Source of the DNA: Triatoma infestans
Lineage: Eukaryota > Arthropoda > Insecta > Hemiptera > Reduviidae
Assembly (NCBI GenBank): GCA_011037195.1
Contig: JAAEAF010002339.1
Span: 50,411-114,410 of the forward strand
Reading direction: 5' to 3'
DNA length: 64,000 nucleotides
Below the pieces are notes generated by a model, which made no database searches, was not told where the DNA came from, and saw only the letters and a program-made list of their open reading frames with translations. Below, one piece after another: positions 31,827-43,360 of the stretch (within the stretch, counting starts at the first letter, position 1; the number at the start of each line of letters is the position of its first letter). A program made the position numbers and the translations under genes.

Positions 31827-34522
31827 TCAATTCTCAGCATTCGCTCACTATTCTCTTATGGAATTCCAATGGGTTGAACTCTCACAGAGACGAATTAGAC
31901 ATTTTCCTACATGACAAACGAATAGACGTAGCACTTATCACAGAAACTCACTTTACAGGACGATCTAACTTTTACATACCCGGCTATACAATTCACAGGA
32001 CCGATCACCCAGACGATACATCCCATGGTGGAGCTGCAATATTAATAAAAAATACTTTGGTTCACCACCGATTACCTGCTTATCAAAATGAACTCATTCA
32101 ATCTGCAGCAATTAATTTAGACTGCCAACCTTTTAACTTTACTCTGGCAGCAGTTTACTGCCCTCCAAATAAATCTATTTCTTCTGTGGATTTCGAGACA
32201 TTCTTCCTTAATCTTGGACCCAAATTTCTAGCTGGTGGGGACTATAATGCTAAGCACCCTCAATGGGGCTGCCGAACTTCTAATCCTCGCGGGCGAACTC
32301 TTCTACACACACTCACTCATTCTCATTATACCGTCTTTTCTCCAGACCAACCTACATACTGGCCGACATCACCATCCAAATTACCAGACATACTCGACAT
32401 TTTTATCTCTTCCAAAATCTCATCTCAATATCTCGACACCTATACACTCACTGACCTCTCCTCCGACCATAGCCCTGTTCTTCTTACCCTCAGCACGATT
32501 CCAAAACCTGCTTCACCACGTCCTGCCTTGATTACTGGACCTATTGACTGGACACTTTTCGGAAATACCCTTGACAGCAAACTGAATCTGCTAATCTCCC
32601 TAAAAACGCCAGATGAAATAGATCACGCAGTAAACTTTCTAACTACTTCAATACAAACTTCCATTTGGGACTCTACCAAACAAACTTTCTACAAGACCGA
32701 ATCCCGAACACGTAACCCTCCTGTTTTAATCAGAATGCTAATTAGAGAAAAACGACGAGCTCGAGCAGTATGGCAACGTACCCACTACCCGAGTGACAGA
32801 CTGATTTACAACAGACTGACTAGACGGTTAAAACGTGAACTTCAAAACTTCAGATCCCTGAAATACGAAGAATATGTTACCTCCCTGGCATCTGACCGCA
32901 AATCACTCTGGACCGCTACCAAACGACTACTCTCTTACAAACTTGTTCCTTCTCCTTTAAGACGTAATGACGGAACATGGACGAAATCAGACTTAGAAAA
33001 AGCCATCGAATTCAAAGACCACCTGAGCAACATATTCACACCTCATCCAGACACTAGTGACGACATACACTCTGCTGAAATACTAACTGACTTAGATACC
33101 GCCTTGCCTCTCTGTCTCCCTCCAAAAGCGTTCACTCCTTCTGAGGTAAAATATTTAATAAAATCCTTACCAAAGAAAAAATCTCCGGGGTTTGACTTAA
33201 TAACTTCAGAAATTCTTCGTCATCTACCACAAAAGGCAATAGTATATCTTACCTACATCTTTAACTCAGTACTGAGAACTACATATTTTCCGGCATTATG
33301 GAAATTTTCAGTCATAAAAATGATTCCCAAACCAAATAAACCTTCTCATCTTCCATCCTCTTACCGGCCCATCAGTCTGCTACCGATCATGGGGAAACTG
33401 TTAGAAAAATTATTGCTAAAACGCATCTGTCCTATTCTTGAAACTGCAAATGTCATCCCCTCTCATCAGTTTGGATTTCGTCAACAACACAGTACCATAC
33501 ACCAATGCCATAGAGTAGTGGATGCCATTTCTTCTTCTCTCGAACGGAAACAATATTGCTCCGGGGCCTTCCTTGATGTGGCTCAAGCCTTTGATCGAGT
33601 ATGGCATCCGGGGCTGTTGTGGAAGTTAAAGAGAAATCTTCCTTCTACTTACTACTTAATTATGAAATCTTATCTTACAGACCGTTTCTTTCAGGTTAGT
33701 TGTGGCTCTGCCACTTCTGATTACTCTCCTGCTCTAGCCGGCGTCCCTCAAGGTAGTATACTTGGTCCTCTTCTCTATACTGTATATACAGCAGACATAC
33801 CGACTCACACTAACACAATACTATGCACTTACGCTGACGACACCGCCATTCTTGCTTCCAGTTCCGACCCTGTAACAGCTTCCACTCACTTACAGATACA
33901 CTTAGACATACTTGAACCTTGGGCCAAAAAATGGCGATTAAAATTTAACCCTCAGAAGTGTCAACACATCACTTTTACTCTGCGACGTCATACTTCTCCA
34001 CCAGTCAGCTTTAACTCTGTACCTCTTTCTCCTGCAAATTTAGTTCGCTACCTTGGGATGTATATCGACAAACGACTAACATGGAACCCACATACTAAAC
34101 TAAAAAGACTGGAACTCAACAAACGGAATAAACTGTTACTAAGACTAATTGGCAGACGGTCGAAACTTCCAATAGAACATAAACGACTATTATACAACAC
34201 CATACTTAAACCAATGTGGACTTATGGACTTGAACTGTGGGGTTCAACCAAACGCTCAAACTCACAAAAAATCCAGGCCTTTCAATCAAAAATTCTCCGT
34301 CAAATTACAGATGCTCCATTCTACGTTTCAAACTCTTCTCTTCATAAAGATCTCAACATACCCTACGTGACTGAAACAGCTAAAAGTAAATACCGAAAAT
34401 TCCATAACTCTCTTTCTCTATGCTCTAATCCTCTAATCCAAAATCTCGCCTCCATAGCTATTCCGGACAACCCCCCACGGCGGCTGAGGCGTTGCTGGCC
34501 CCGCGACCATCTCATGGATTAA
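31823..34522 (+). CDS. LINE ORF2, endonuclease-reverse transcriptase
   Basis: About 899 codons. An APE-type endonuclease fills residues 8-235 (WNSNGL, ITETH, GGDYNAKH and the final SSDHSP carry the Asn, Glu, Asp and His of the active site). Reverse transcriptase spans about 450-770, with SYRPISLLP, FLDVAQAFDRVWH, GVPQGSILGP and catalytic YADD at 670-673. No RNase H follows, which fits the jockey clade. The protein nicks target DNA and copies the RNA from the nick. The frame opens at the ORF1 stop without an ATG (first codon TTG), and the first Met lies far inside, so translation by stop-restart after ORF1 or from a non-AUG codon is likely. No break is seen. Confidence 0.9.
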   Translation: MINSQHSLTILLWNSNGLNSHRDELDIFLHDKRIDVALITETHFTGRSNFYIPGYTIHRTDHPDDTSHGGAAILIKNTLVHHRLPAYQNELIQSAAINLDCQPFNFTLAAVYCPPNKSISSVDFETFFLNLGPKFLAGGDYNAKHPQWGCRTSNPRGRTLLHTLTHSHYTVFSPDQPTYWPTSPSKLPDILDIFISSKISSQYLDTYTLTDLSSDHSPVLLTLSTIPKPASPRPALITGPIDWTLFGNTLDSKLNLLISLKTPDEIDHAVNFLTTSIQTSIWDSTKQTFYKTESRTRNPPVLIRMLIREKRRARAVWQRTHYPSDRLIYNRLTRRLKRELQNFRSLKYEEYVTSLASDRKSLWTATKRLLSYKLVPSPLRRNDGTWTKSDLEKAIEFKDHLSNIFTPHPDTSDDIHSAEILTDLDTALPLCLPPKAFTPSEVKYLIKSLPKKKSPGFDLITSEILRHLPQKAIVYLTYIFNSVLRTTYFPALWKFSVIKMIPKPNKPSHLPSSYRPISLLPIMGKLLEKLLLKRICPILETANVIPSHQFGFRQQHSTIHQCHRVVDAISSSLERKQYCSGAFLDVAQAFDRVWHPGLLWKLKRNLPSTYYLIMKSYLTDRFFQVSCGSATSDYSPALAGVPQGSILGPLLYTVYTADIPTHTNTILCTYADDTAILASSSDPVTASTHLQIHLDILEPWAKKWRLKFNPQKCQHITFTLRRHTSPPVSFNSVPLSPANLVRYLGMYIDKRLTWNPHTKLKRLELNKRNKLLLRLIGRRSKLPIEHKRLLYNTILKPMWTYGLELWGSTKRSNSQKIQAFQSKILRQITDAPFYVSNSSLHKDLNIPYVTETAKSKYRKFHNSLSLCSNPLIQNLASIAIPDNPPRRLRRCWPRDHLMD

Positions 34523-34666
34523 TAACCAACTGAAGCGGGAGTGTTGCCAGTGGGCAGCTTCTCTCCTCCAGCCAATCACGTCCACAGCATCATTCATCAG
34601 ATTTACTGATTGCATTGTTTTGTAGATAGTAAATGGCAAATAAAATTACAAAAAAAAAAAAAAAAA
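34523..34666 (+). other. LINE 3' UTR and poly-A tail
   Basis: A 3' UTR of about 125 bp with AATAAA near 34640 ends in an A run at about 34650-34668. The similar tail of another copy is seen at 44930-45100. Confidence 0.75.
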
Positions 34667-34678
34667 AATTTTTTAATT

Positions 34679-36329
34679 GCACGGGTAATTTTTATTTATT
34701 ACATGTTGGCAAGTTGGCAAAATTTAAATTATTTAAAACATGCTGAAGAAGAGCAGGATGAGCATGCGAAATCTCATTAGGAAGCGAAAACAACCTGTGA
34801 AAAGAGAAATTGAAGAATCTAACCAGTAGTATTCCAATGGACGAGGAATTTAAAAAGGAAGTTAACTTATGCTAATCAGTCCGTCGAATAGAATAAGATC
34901 ACTCATAAACAGATTATACAGGTGAAGTTAAATGATGAATTAAGAAATGGAGGAAAATATAATTAAGGGTGTTTGAGAGCATTTGGACGGCCTTCCCAAG
35001 TAAGCTAATGAAAGAGGAATTTTAGAAGGGTTGTAGTAAAGGTATCGTATTGCTGGGATAGTCGGTAACAATTTGACTAGGAGGTAAGGCAAGGCCTGGA
35101 AGTTACTATGGCTGGTACGATTAAAAAATAAAAATAAAAAATAAAATAAAGAAACGATATGGTATTTAGAAATAAATATGCTTCCAAGACAAACAGATGG
35201 AAGAAGGGGATGAAGGCAGCATGTAAACACATGATTTTATTGAATTTTACTTTAATTTGAATAATTAAAAATAAGCTCCATTGATAGAAATGAACCTTAG
35301 TTTGTTGAATTGTGTTTGTAAATTTGAAATAGTGTTTTTGTTCTGCTAAAATAAAGATGATGAATTAAGGGTTTTTTAATTAGTAGCTAATTATAGGAGG
35401 ACTAACACGTGATTTTCCACGAGTAAATGGATATATTTTATTTAAATATACGTAGAGTAAGAAGTCAATATTCATATAGGCAGACTTTACATAACTAACT
35501 AGTTACCAAATAATGCCTATTGCTTTACAGTGGCTTGCTTGTACCATATATACAAACACATAAGCAGTTAGGAAGATGGCTTTACTTTTAGTAGTTTAAA
35601 CTTAACAAAGTACAGTTAAGTCCAAGCCTAAGTCGGTAAGGTTGCCAGCATTGATACAAACCGTGTGAGAGAGAGAATGAGCGGGAAAGTGAGTCTACGG
35701 GATTGAGTCCCCATGGCGACAATTCGACACACTCTGAACTACCATCGGCTAGTGTATGTAGCAGTGGGCCTTGGTTTACCAGCACACCGGCTGTGTAGTA
35801 AGTATAACCTATTCAGGGTGGCAGGTTACGTTAGCATAGCCACTAGGCAGCTTTAAACCAGTTTACAAACTCTAGAAGAGGATTATTGTATGAATTAGTA
35901 GGAGTATGGCACTGGTTTATATAGGACTGGCTGTTCCTTCTCCCGGACCTGTTACCTTCTTACTTGTTACCATTTCCTACCACTGGCACTATTATGTTGC
36001 GGCACACTACCGCCTTCTAGCGCCAATCTCCTCCAACCAACTTGTTTAGCATAACTTAACCCACACAAAATCAGTACTTAACAATACAAAATTGCCTTCC
36101 ACATCAGGTATACCGGGAAATTATGGGAAATCTTCAACTTCACGTTCTCCCCCGCCTAAACTTCACCTATAAACATATTGTCAACTACCAATAAACATAG
36201 GTCAACTTATTTAACTGCTCGTTAATTAGTATTGTAACAAAAACTAAATTTAGTAAAGCCAAGAGTACCTAATCTATAACTGCTTTCTTTGAATCTTGAT
36301 AATATATCAATCCTCATTTCAACATATAC
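34679..36329. other. Non-coding stretch, no gene seen
   Basis: AT-rich with a less AT-rich patch at 35600-36050 (GAGAGAGAATGAGCGGG and neighbours) that may be part of an unrecognised LTR or repeat. No supported ORF. Confidence 0.4.
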
Positions 36330-38315
36330 ACCATCCAAGAAAATATTTCAGTCAACATTCCAAGATGGTTCACTAAAGAACTCCTAGATCTCACCAAGAA
36401 AAAAATATCTGCTCACCATGAGTTTAAATGACAAGACTTGGTAGTATTGCAACATCTTTTCTAAACTGAGAGCAGAGTGTAAGAGATTGTCTAAAGGGTT
36501 TTTCTTCTTACACACGCAATGTAGAATCCTCCATTTGCAATTCGAATAATGTTAAGGATTTTTGGAACTACATTAACAGTGAGAACAAAACTAAGTCCAC
36601 ACTTGACTCACTATTTATAAATGGCATTATTATTTCCGACAAAAATCGCTTGGCAGATCTATTTGCAGATTATTTCAGAGGCATTCACTCCACTTCATCT
36701 AGCAATTAACTCTAATCAGATTTCTACAACCTCTTTGAACCTGCATAATTTAGAAATTACTATCAATAAGTGACAGAGCATTTAGCTAAAATTGATACTA
36801 GAAAAGGTGCTGGGCCTGATAACATACCGTCTTTGCTGAAAACTGGCTTTTGCTCCTGTCCTTAGGTCACTCTTTAATAAGTCCTTATCAACTGGTGTCT
36901 TTCCCAATTCTCTAAAACTTAGCTTTGTAATTGCTCTTCATAAAAATGGAAATCATATGAACATTACTAACTACCGGCCCATTTGCCTACAACCCGCCAT
37001 AGCCAAAGTCTTTGAAGCCCTAGTATTGAAGTTTATTGGTCCTTTGCTTAACCATTGCATAATACCGCATAACGACTTTCATCCGAAACGTTCTACTGCA
37101 ACGAATCTTATTTCTTTTCATGACTACACTATTAAAGCTCTAGCTGCCCATCGACAAGTTGGCCCGATATACCTGGATTTCTCAAAGCTTTTGACAGAAT
37201 GGATCACTGTCTACTCATACACAAACTTTACTCTTACGGTATACATGGTTCGCTCCTAAATTGGTTCACTTCTTACTTTGTAGGAGATACCAAATTATAA
37301 AACTGAAATCGATATTTTCGAAAAAATAGCTGTCACTTCGGGTGTCCCTCAAGGATCACTGCTTGGCCCTTTCCTCTTCAAACTGTTTATTAATGACGTT
37401 TCCTCCTGTTTTCAAGATGTTAATTTTGCTCTGTTTGCAGATGATTTCAAGATCTATTCTATCATAAGATCCATTCAAGATTCTGACATGCTTCAGCATT
37501 CTCTGGATTGTCTTGTTGATTGGTGCAATGCTAATAAAATGCAACTCAACACTGATAAGTGTAAAATAGTATCTTTTACTCTCTGCCGCGAATCTCATCT
37601 ACAACTATTCTATACATGACAGTCCTCTTCCCAGACAAACTTCTATTAAAGACCTTGGTATTACGTACACAACTAACCTTTCAACCTACTTACACTGCAC
37701 ATTAACTATTAATACAGCGAACAAAATTTTAGGCCTTATTCAGAGAACAACCAAACAATTTAAGGATCCTCGGGTAATGGTCACTTTGTACAAGGTTCTG
37801 GTGCGCCCTATTTTAGGATATTGTACTGTCTGGTCAGCTTATCAGAAAACGTATACTGATACTATTGAAGCCATACAAGGAAGATTTCTACGTCTTCTTT
37901 GGTATCGGAGACTGAAACTTACTTAGACATACCGTACGATCTAATCATGGAAACTACTGGACTTCTAGACTGGAAACGAACGAACTGCAATGTGATATTC
38001 TCCACATTTCACCTGTGGAATTTAAAAATTACTAAATTTTCACTAGGAAAGGATCTAAGATTGATGTGTGTACTACAGATTTTTATTTAGACTTGTATGT
38101 TTACCTTAAATTTTCATTATTTTAAATACTTTTATATTATACTTACACCTTAACTTAAGACAATATTTTAGTTTTATAGTAACTTATATTTTAGTAATTA
38201 TTTAGTCATAATATTAATGTGCCAACTGTTTTTAGTGTATAGATATTTAATTTTATTTTTGATAACATTGTAACTGGGTATAAACCTGTTTATATAAGTA
38301 AATAAATAAATCCTA
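36330..38315 (+). pseudogene. Decayed LINE ORF2, jockey/CR1-like
   Basis: Pieces in several frames give, in order, a PWFTKELLDL-like linker, NYRPICLQPAIAKVFE (fingers), an IYLDFSK block (palm A), SGVPQGSLLGPFLFKLFIND, the catalytic FADD at about 37437-37448 and LQLNTDKCK. Many stops and frame changes interrupt them. The 3' end has a TAAATAAATAAA tail at about 38300, typical of LINEs with short repeat tails. The endonuclease half is missing. Confidence 0.75.
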
Positions 38316-38786
38316 TTTAAATCTTACATAATTCTTCTGTTAAATCCACGAATGGGCCAAGAACATGTATATTTTTCGGTTCTGCTGCAACAATTAGTTA
38401 GTTTCAATTATTACTTCTCTTACAGCTAGAAACCTGTTGTCTAAAGTCCAATACCGTTTAACCAATTTGCTTTAAACGGAATCACTTAATGCATCTCAAT
38501 TTAATAAAATAAAATTGCTAGGAACATAGATGCGCAGAAGTGTCCCCTGGAGGATGTTGTAGCTCTCCCAGAACCCTCATGAGTCACCTGACATTTGTTA
38601 TTGGGTACAGATATTGTTCCAAATTAGCAAAAATAAGTTGATAAAGTTATAATCTTTTGCAATATGACTTAATGAAAAGGAAGGTATTCGAGGCTCAGTC
38701 ACTGGTAGATATCACATATGGTTATACATACTTTTATCAAGTATCATTTATGATGATATAAATTTCAATAAGATATTTATTCATAT
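38316..38786. other. Non-coding stretch, no gene seen
   Basis: AT-rich with no recognisable feature. Confidence 0.4.
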
Positions 38787-38912
38787 ATTACTTTCTCTTA
38801 CTCCTAGTAAGAGGAAATATTGTAATCGTATCAAATTTTCGATATCGAAATTTTCACCGGAAATATCCGTTTTGAGGTCCCCTGAGTCAAAAAAAGTGGT
38901 TTTTTGCAAATG

Positions 38913-38944
<32 letters not shown>

Positions 38945-39750
38945 GTGTGTGTGTGTGTGTGTATTTTTTTTGTGGGTGGGTGTGTGTTTGTGTGTGTGTG
39001 TGTATGTATGTATGTGAACAGCATAGCTCGAAAATGAAAAACCGTAGAATGTTGAAACATGATATTCCGTTTAGGTATCACCATGGGATCTGACCCTACG
39101 TTATCTATCAAAATTCCTCAACCGGAAGTACCACTTTACTAATTTTTGTTTTACGTATTTGCTATTTTCTCAAAAATGGCTCCGACGATTTTCTTTAAAC
39201 TTGTTGTATCAACTACATATACAAAGAGCTACAACTTTTATTTGAAACATTTCTCCGGGAAAATTCATTTAAGGGCACTTCCAGGGGAGGGGTGGGGTTA
39301 GGTTGTCATCTAAAGTTCTCCTATTGCTATTTCAGTTTATTAGACAATTCTGCCTTCTTAATAATGTTAATTAGAATTAAATTTGTTGTTGAAATTCCGA
39401 GTTTGAAAAAAATCGGATAACCGGAAGTGCGTTTATTTTAAACTTTACTAAGGGATTTCTTCACTTTTTCGCGATTTTCTCGAAAATGGCTCCAACGATT
39501 TTCTTGAAACTTCGTATATAAACTAAAGATGCAAAGATCTACATCTTTTATTTATAACATTTTTCTGGTAAAATTCATTTAAGGGCACTTTATGGGAGGG
39601 GGTTACAGCTTCCTCTAAATGCTATCATAGTTGATTATACAATTCTATCATCAAAACAAAATTAATTAGAAATAAATAGATGGCCAAAATTCCGAGTTTT
39701 ATGAAAATTAGTAAACGGGAAGTGCGCTTTTACTGAACAGTTTTTTCAAT
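38787..39750 (+). repeat. Dispersed repeat R, longest copy
   Basis: It starts with the hairpin CTTTCTCTTACTCCTAGTAAGAGG, then TCGAAATTTTCACCGGAAAT (the uninterrupted form of the provirus target). An internal unit of about 300 bp occurs twice: AAAATGGCTCCGACGATTTTC at 39174 and AAAATGGCTCCAACGATTTTC at 39482, each followed by ATTCATTTAAGGGCACTT. A GT microsatellite is inserted near the 5' end. No coding capacity. Confidence 0.7.
38912..39015. repeat. (GT)n microsatellite
   Basis: A long interrupted GT/TATG tract inside repeat R. The two ORFs over it (plus and minus strand) are products of the simple repeat. Confidence 0.9.
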
Positions 39751-39954
39751 TTTCGACGACTCACATGGTGCCATTTTGTCAGGGAAGGTAACCATATTTA
39801 CTTTACAACTACACATATATTGTTCTAATTTAGCACAATTAGAAAAGCTAACCTTTTCGCTTCCAATCTCCAGAACATACAGATGTTCTTTATACTTCAT
39901 CCCATATATTGATTTACAATACGACCAGCATACGGCACATGTCAACGAACAGTT

Positions 39955-40300
39955 ACATATTCCCATTCCACATTTTTCCGCCTCTGAAATCCTACATATT
40001 CATAGAAAAATATTACGTTAACCTCAAAAATCGCCTGGATTCGATTTGATAACTTCTAAAATTCTACAACAATTATTTAGAAAAGCCTTGATCTATCTAA
40101 CTTACCTTTATAATGCTGTACATCGAACAACACAGTTCACTTTATTGTGGATATTTTTCACTGTTAGAATGATCCCTAAATCCATCACAATTTCCACAAA
40201 TCCTTCATCCTATCGACCAATTAGTTAACTCATTATATTTGCCTAAATACTAGGAAAACTGCTTTTTGTGCGACGTTATCCTATTATAGTGTTACATATT
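39955..40300 (+). pseudogene. Jockey-type LINE ORF2 fragment, part 1
   Basis: It aligns with the RT entrance of the intact LINE (33175-33420): SPGFDLITSKIL, LTYLYNAVHRTTQF and SSYRPIS, with stops. Similarity ends near 40295 and resumes after 41590. Confidence 0.6.
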
Positions 40301-41590
40301 TCTGGATTTTTTAAGGTTTCTTGCCGTGCAGTCGAAATACGTAAATCGTTCTGTGTCCTGGCTAGTTTGACTGCCTACTCCTAGGTCCTGCCACAGCCCA
40401 GGCAGAGGGGTAATTAATAGTTCTCCTTCCCTTCGCGTGGAGAGCGCATACCACTCAGAGAGATGCTCAGAGAGACGCCATTATTTCTTATCTTTAAAGA
40501 TTATTTTTTCTTTGTCTTGTTTAATTATTAAACCGTTGTAACTTTTTTTTTTTGGTGTTTTTGATTCTTTCATCGTTTAAGTGAGATATTTAGTAAAAGA
40601 AGTGTCGTGTTTACTCTTGAGTTTTATTATCAGTTACAGCCTCATTTTGTGATATAATTTATCATTTAATTCATTCATTTGGTGCGTATCAAGAGCCTTT
40701 ACAGCTGTGGTGACAATTAACTCAACCAAGCTCAGGCAGCGTCAACCTTGCGGATGCACATTGCTTATATTAATTTCTTGCAGCCATCTGTGAGTTAAGA
40801 TAATTTTCCTATCTTTTCCATCCTTTGTATCTGTAACTCACTATTTAATTTTAGTTATTATAAGCTGGCAGACGCCACTTGAGCAATACATGAAATCGCC
40901 CATAAAGGTAACTTACCGTATTCCATTCTTTAGCATCAGTTTAATACTTATATGTTATATGTAATATTAAATTTTTATCTTTACTTAAAGATAGGTGTCT
41001 CTTGACTGTCACTCAAATCATATGTTCCGGTTGGAAGTAATCTATTCACCACAGAGAATGGTTTCCTATGTAATGAAGTGTGTGAGAGGCTGTAATATTC
41101 CTAGGCAAGTATACACACTTCAGCATTTCTTATTTGTATCTCAGTCAGTATATAATACTACAACTACCCTTGTACCTTATTTGGTTCTGGATCGACTCAA
41201 GCTCAATTTGAGAGTTTATCAGTTCTACCTCTGTCATTACTGTAATATTCAGTTTTTGATTTGCCAACAGATTCACCAGGTTCTACAATCTGCCCAATTG
41301 TAGTGGTCCTCCGACTTATTTGGCAACATCTTCTGACCAGCATCCTCATGGACAGCTCTGGAAGGGATCGTTTGACCTTCGGACAATCGGTGCGATTCCC
41401 AGAGCTTACTTGTTTAGGATTACTTGTTTTTTTTTTTTGTTGCTACACTCCAGCTTTACCCCATTTATTCTAGCAAGACCTGCCTATGGTCTCTCAACGG
41501 AGTTTCTGCAGTGTTCTACTTTCCCAGTAACCAGGTTATGGTACCGGATGAATTTATCTACTGGACTGAAAATACATTAAATATAGATAC
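40301..41590. mobile_element. Probable insertion splitting a LINE copy
   Basis: About 1.3 kb lies between two pieces that are adjacent in the intact LINE. It starts near TGTTACATATTTCTGG and shows no protein motif. It could be a solo LTR or another non-autonomous element. Its exact ends and target duplication could not be fixed by eye. Confidence 0.4.
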
Positions 41591-42435
41591 CCAAAAACTC
41601 ATTCCGAATCATTAATTTGGTTTCCGTTCACATCATTCTACAACCCTACAAGCACTTTGTGTTGTGGATACTATCGCTTCTTCCCTTGAGCGGAAGCAAT
41701 ACTGTCCAAGTCTTGCTTGACATCGCTCAAGCATTCGATAAAGGATGACACTACAATCATTTCCCCAAACTTTGAACTCTTTGATGGTTATCGCTTTCTA
41801 CTAGAACAAACCTTCAACTGGAATCTAGAGGAAGTTAAAAGTTAATCCACATAAAAGTAAATACATCTTATTTACATTGCCATTCCACCTTGACCAAACT
41901 CAAATGTTTCCCATAGACAAAGTAAGTTACCTGGGTTTCCAGCTAGACAAAAGACTGACTTGAAATCCCCACACTAGACTCAAACGACTCGATCTAAATA
42001 GACAGCGATCCAATTTTTTTTTATTTTCCTCATTCAGAGGGTTTTCCTTATTCGGAAAGATTCGCGAATGCTCTCTTCCTCGCTTTTCTACCAAGAGCAA
42101 CCTCCCTCAGGCTATTTTCCCATCAAACTTTCCAGAACCCTATCTCCCCAGCCTTGGACAACCTCTTTTTCTTCTCAAAGAAATCATCCTCTTCGACCCA
42201 AATTTACATCACAAAATAATATAAGACTTCTTTTCCTTCTATTACTGAGGCCTGTATGATCTTTGAAATATGGTGAACAACCAAGAGTTCCAAATTCCCA
42301 CCGTACCCACTCATTTCAGTCAAAAATCTCTCGAAAAATTGTCAACGCACCCTAATACATTGATAATCTTACCATCCATACTAATTTAATAGAAATGAAG
42401 ATATCTTAGGCTCTCTAAGTGGTAGTATCAGTCAT
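41591..42435 (+). pseudogene. Jockey-type LINE ORF2 fragment, part 2
   Basis: Continues the alignment with the intact LINE: FGFRSHHSTT, SSLERKQYC, a LDIAQAFD-like piece, then after an internal deletion SYLGFQLDKRLT and RLKRLDLNRQR (matching 34050-34130) and a SKFPPYPLISVKNL piece (matching about 34250-34310). It has many stops. Confidence 0.6.
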
Positions 42436-43328
42436 TGTGCACCATATTGACTGAGATTATAATTGTTAATATTCTTATACTACTGCGCACATATTGTTTT
42501 AATTTAGTACAAATGGAAGTGATATATAGTTTACTTCATATTTATCGAATTTCATTCATATTGAGTTAATGGAATGTAAGATGTTTGAGACCGCTTAATT
42601 GATGAAATACGACACTGATGGATGAAACATCTAACATTTTTAATCCTAAGCTGCTTTTTGGTAGATTTTCTATTTGTTACTAATATAGGTCATGGTGTAA
42701 TGATTTTCCTTGATAATTTTGTCGTTGAAGATTTACTATGCTCCAAACTTTTTGGAAAATCGAGTATAAAACATTAAATTTGAATTGTTATTTTATACTA
42801 ATTTAACACTATTCGGAATGATCTTTCAGATTTGCGTGGCCATTTTTATGAAAAACACTTGAGTTTCCGGGTTTGCGACCCTGAAGTGGCTCATAGCAAT
42901 ATGGGCGAAACGTCGGTTTTTAACTAACTAGAACCTCTTGGTCTCAACCGGAATCTGAAGTGTTTTTCGCTATTCGTAATGTTATTTGAAACAAAATATT
43001 GTGATAGTTTTACTGTCACGATGGCGATTATTTGTTTGATTCTGCGCATGTTTATACATGAGAGTGTGGTTAAATTTCAAAGTAAGGAAATTAGCAGAAT
43101 GGTTTTAAGTATAAACTTCTTCAGAAAATTTTCACGGGTGTGTATGCATGTTTGTGAAGTATATATATATATGTGTGTGCGTGCGTGCCTGTGGAAAATA
43201 TAAGTAGATGAAGGGGAGAAACGAAGTAGATATGACGACATTAACATCTGGTTATTTCAGCCGACACTTCAAAAAGGTGAAATTTCAAAGGAACATCACT
43301 TGAGCTATCATCATCAGGAGCGCACAGA

Positions 43329-43360
<32 letters not shown>

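Larger units (their letters stand above)
30181..34678 (+). mobile_element. Full-length jockey-type LINE with target duplication
   Basis: AATTTTTTAATT occurs at 30181-30192 and again at 34667-34678, directly after the poly-A tail. The element between them is about 4.47 kb: a 5' UTR starting near ATATTCAGCTGGGCGC, ORF1, a slightly overlapping ORF2, a short 3' UTR and a tail of about 17 A. Both ORFs are open. This is the structure of a complete, recently inserted non-LTR retrotransposon. The target sequence is low in complexity, so the duplication alone would be weak, but it agrees with the poly-A end. Confidence 0.88.

Noticed and set aside
38872..39111. Plus- and minus-strand ORFs of about 74 codons
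   Set aside because: Both are translations of the GT microsatellite.
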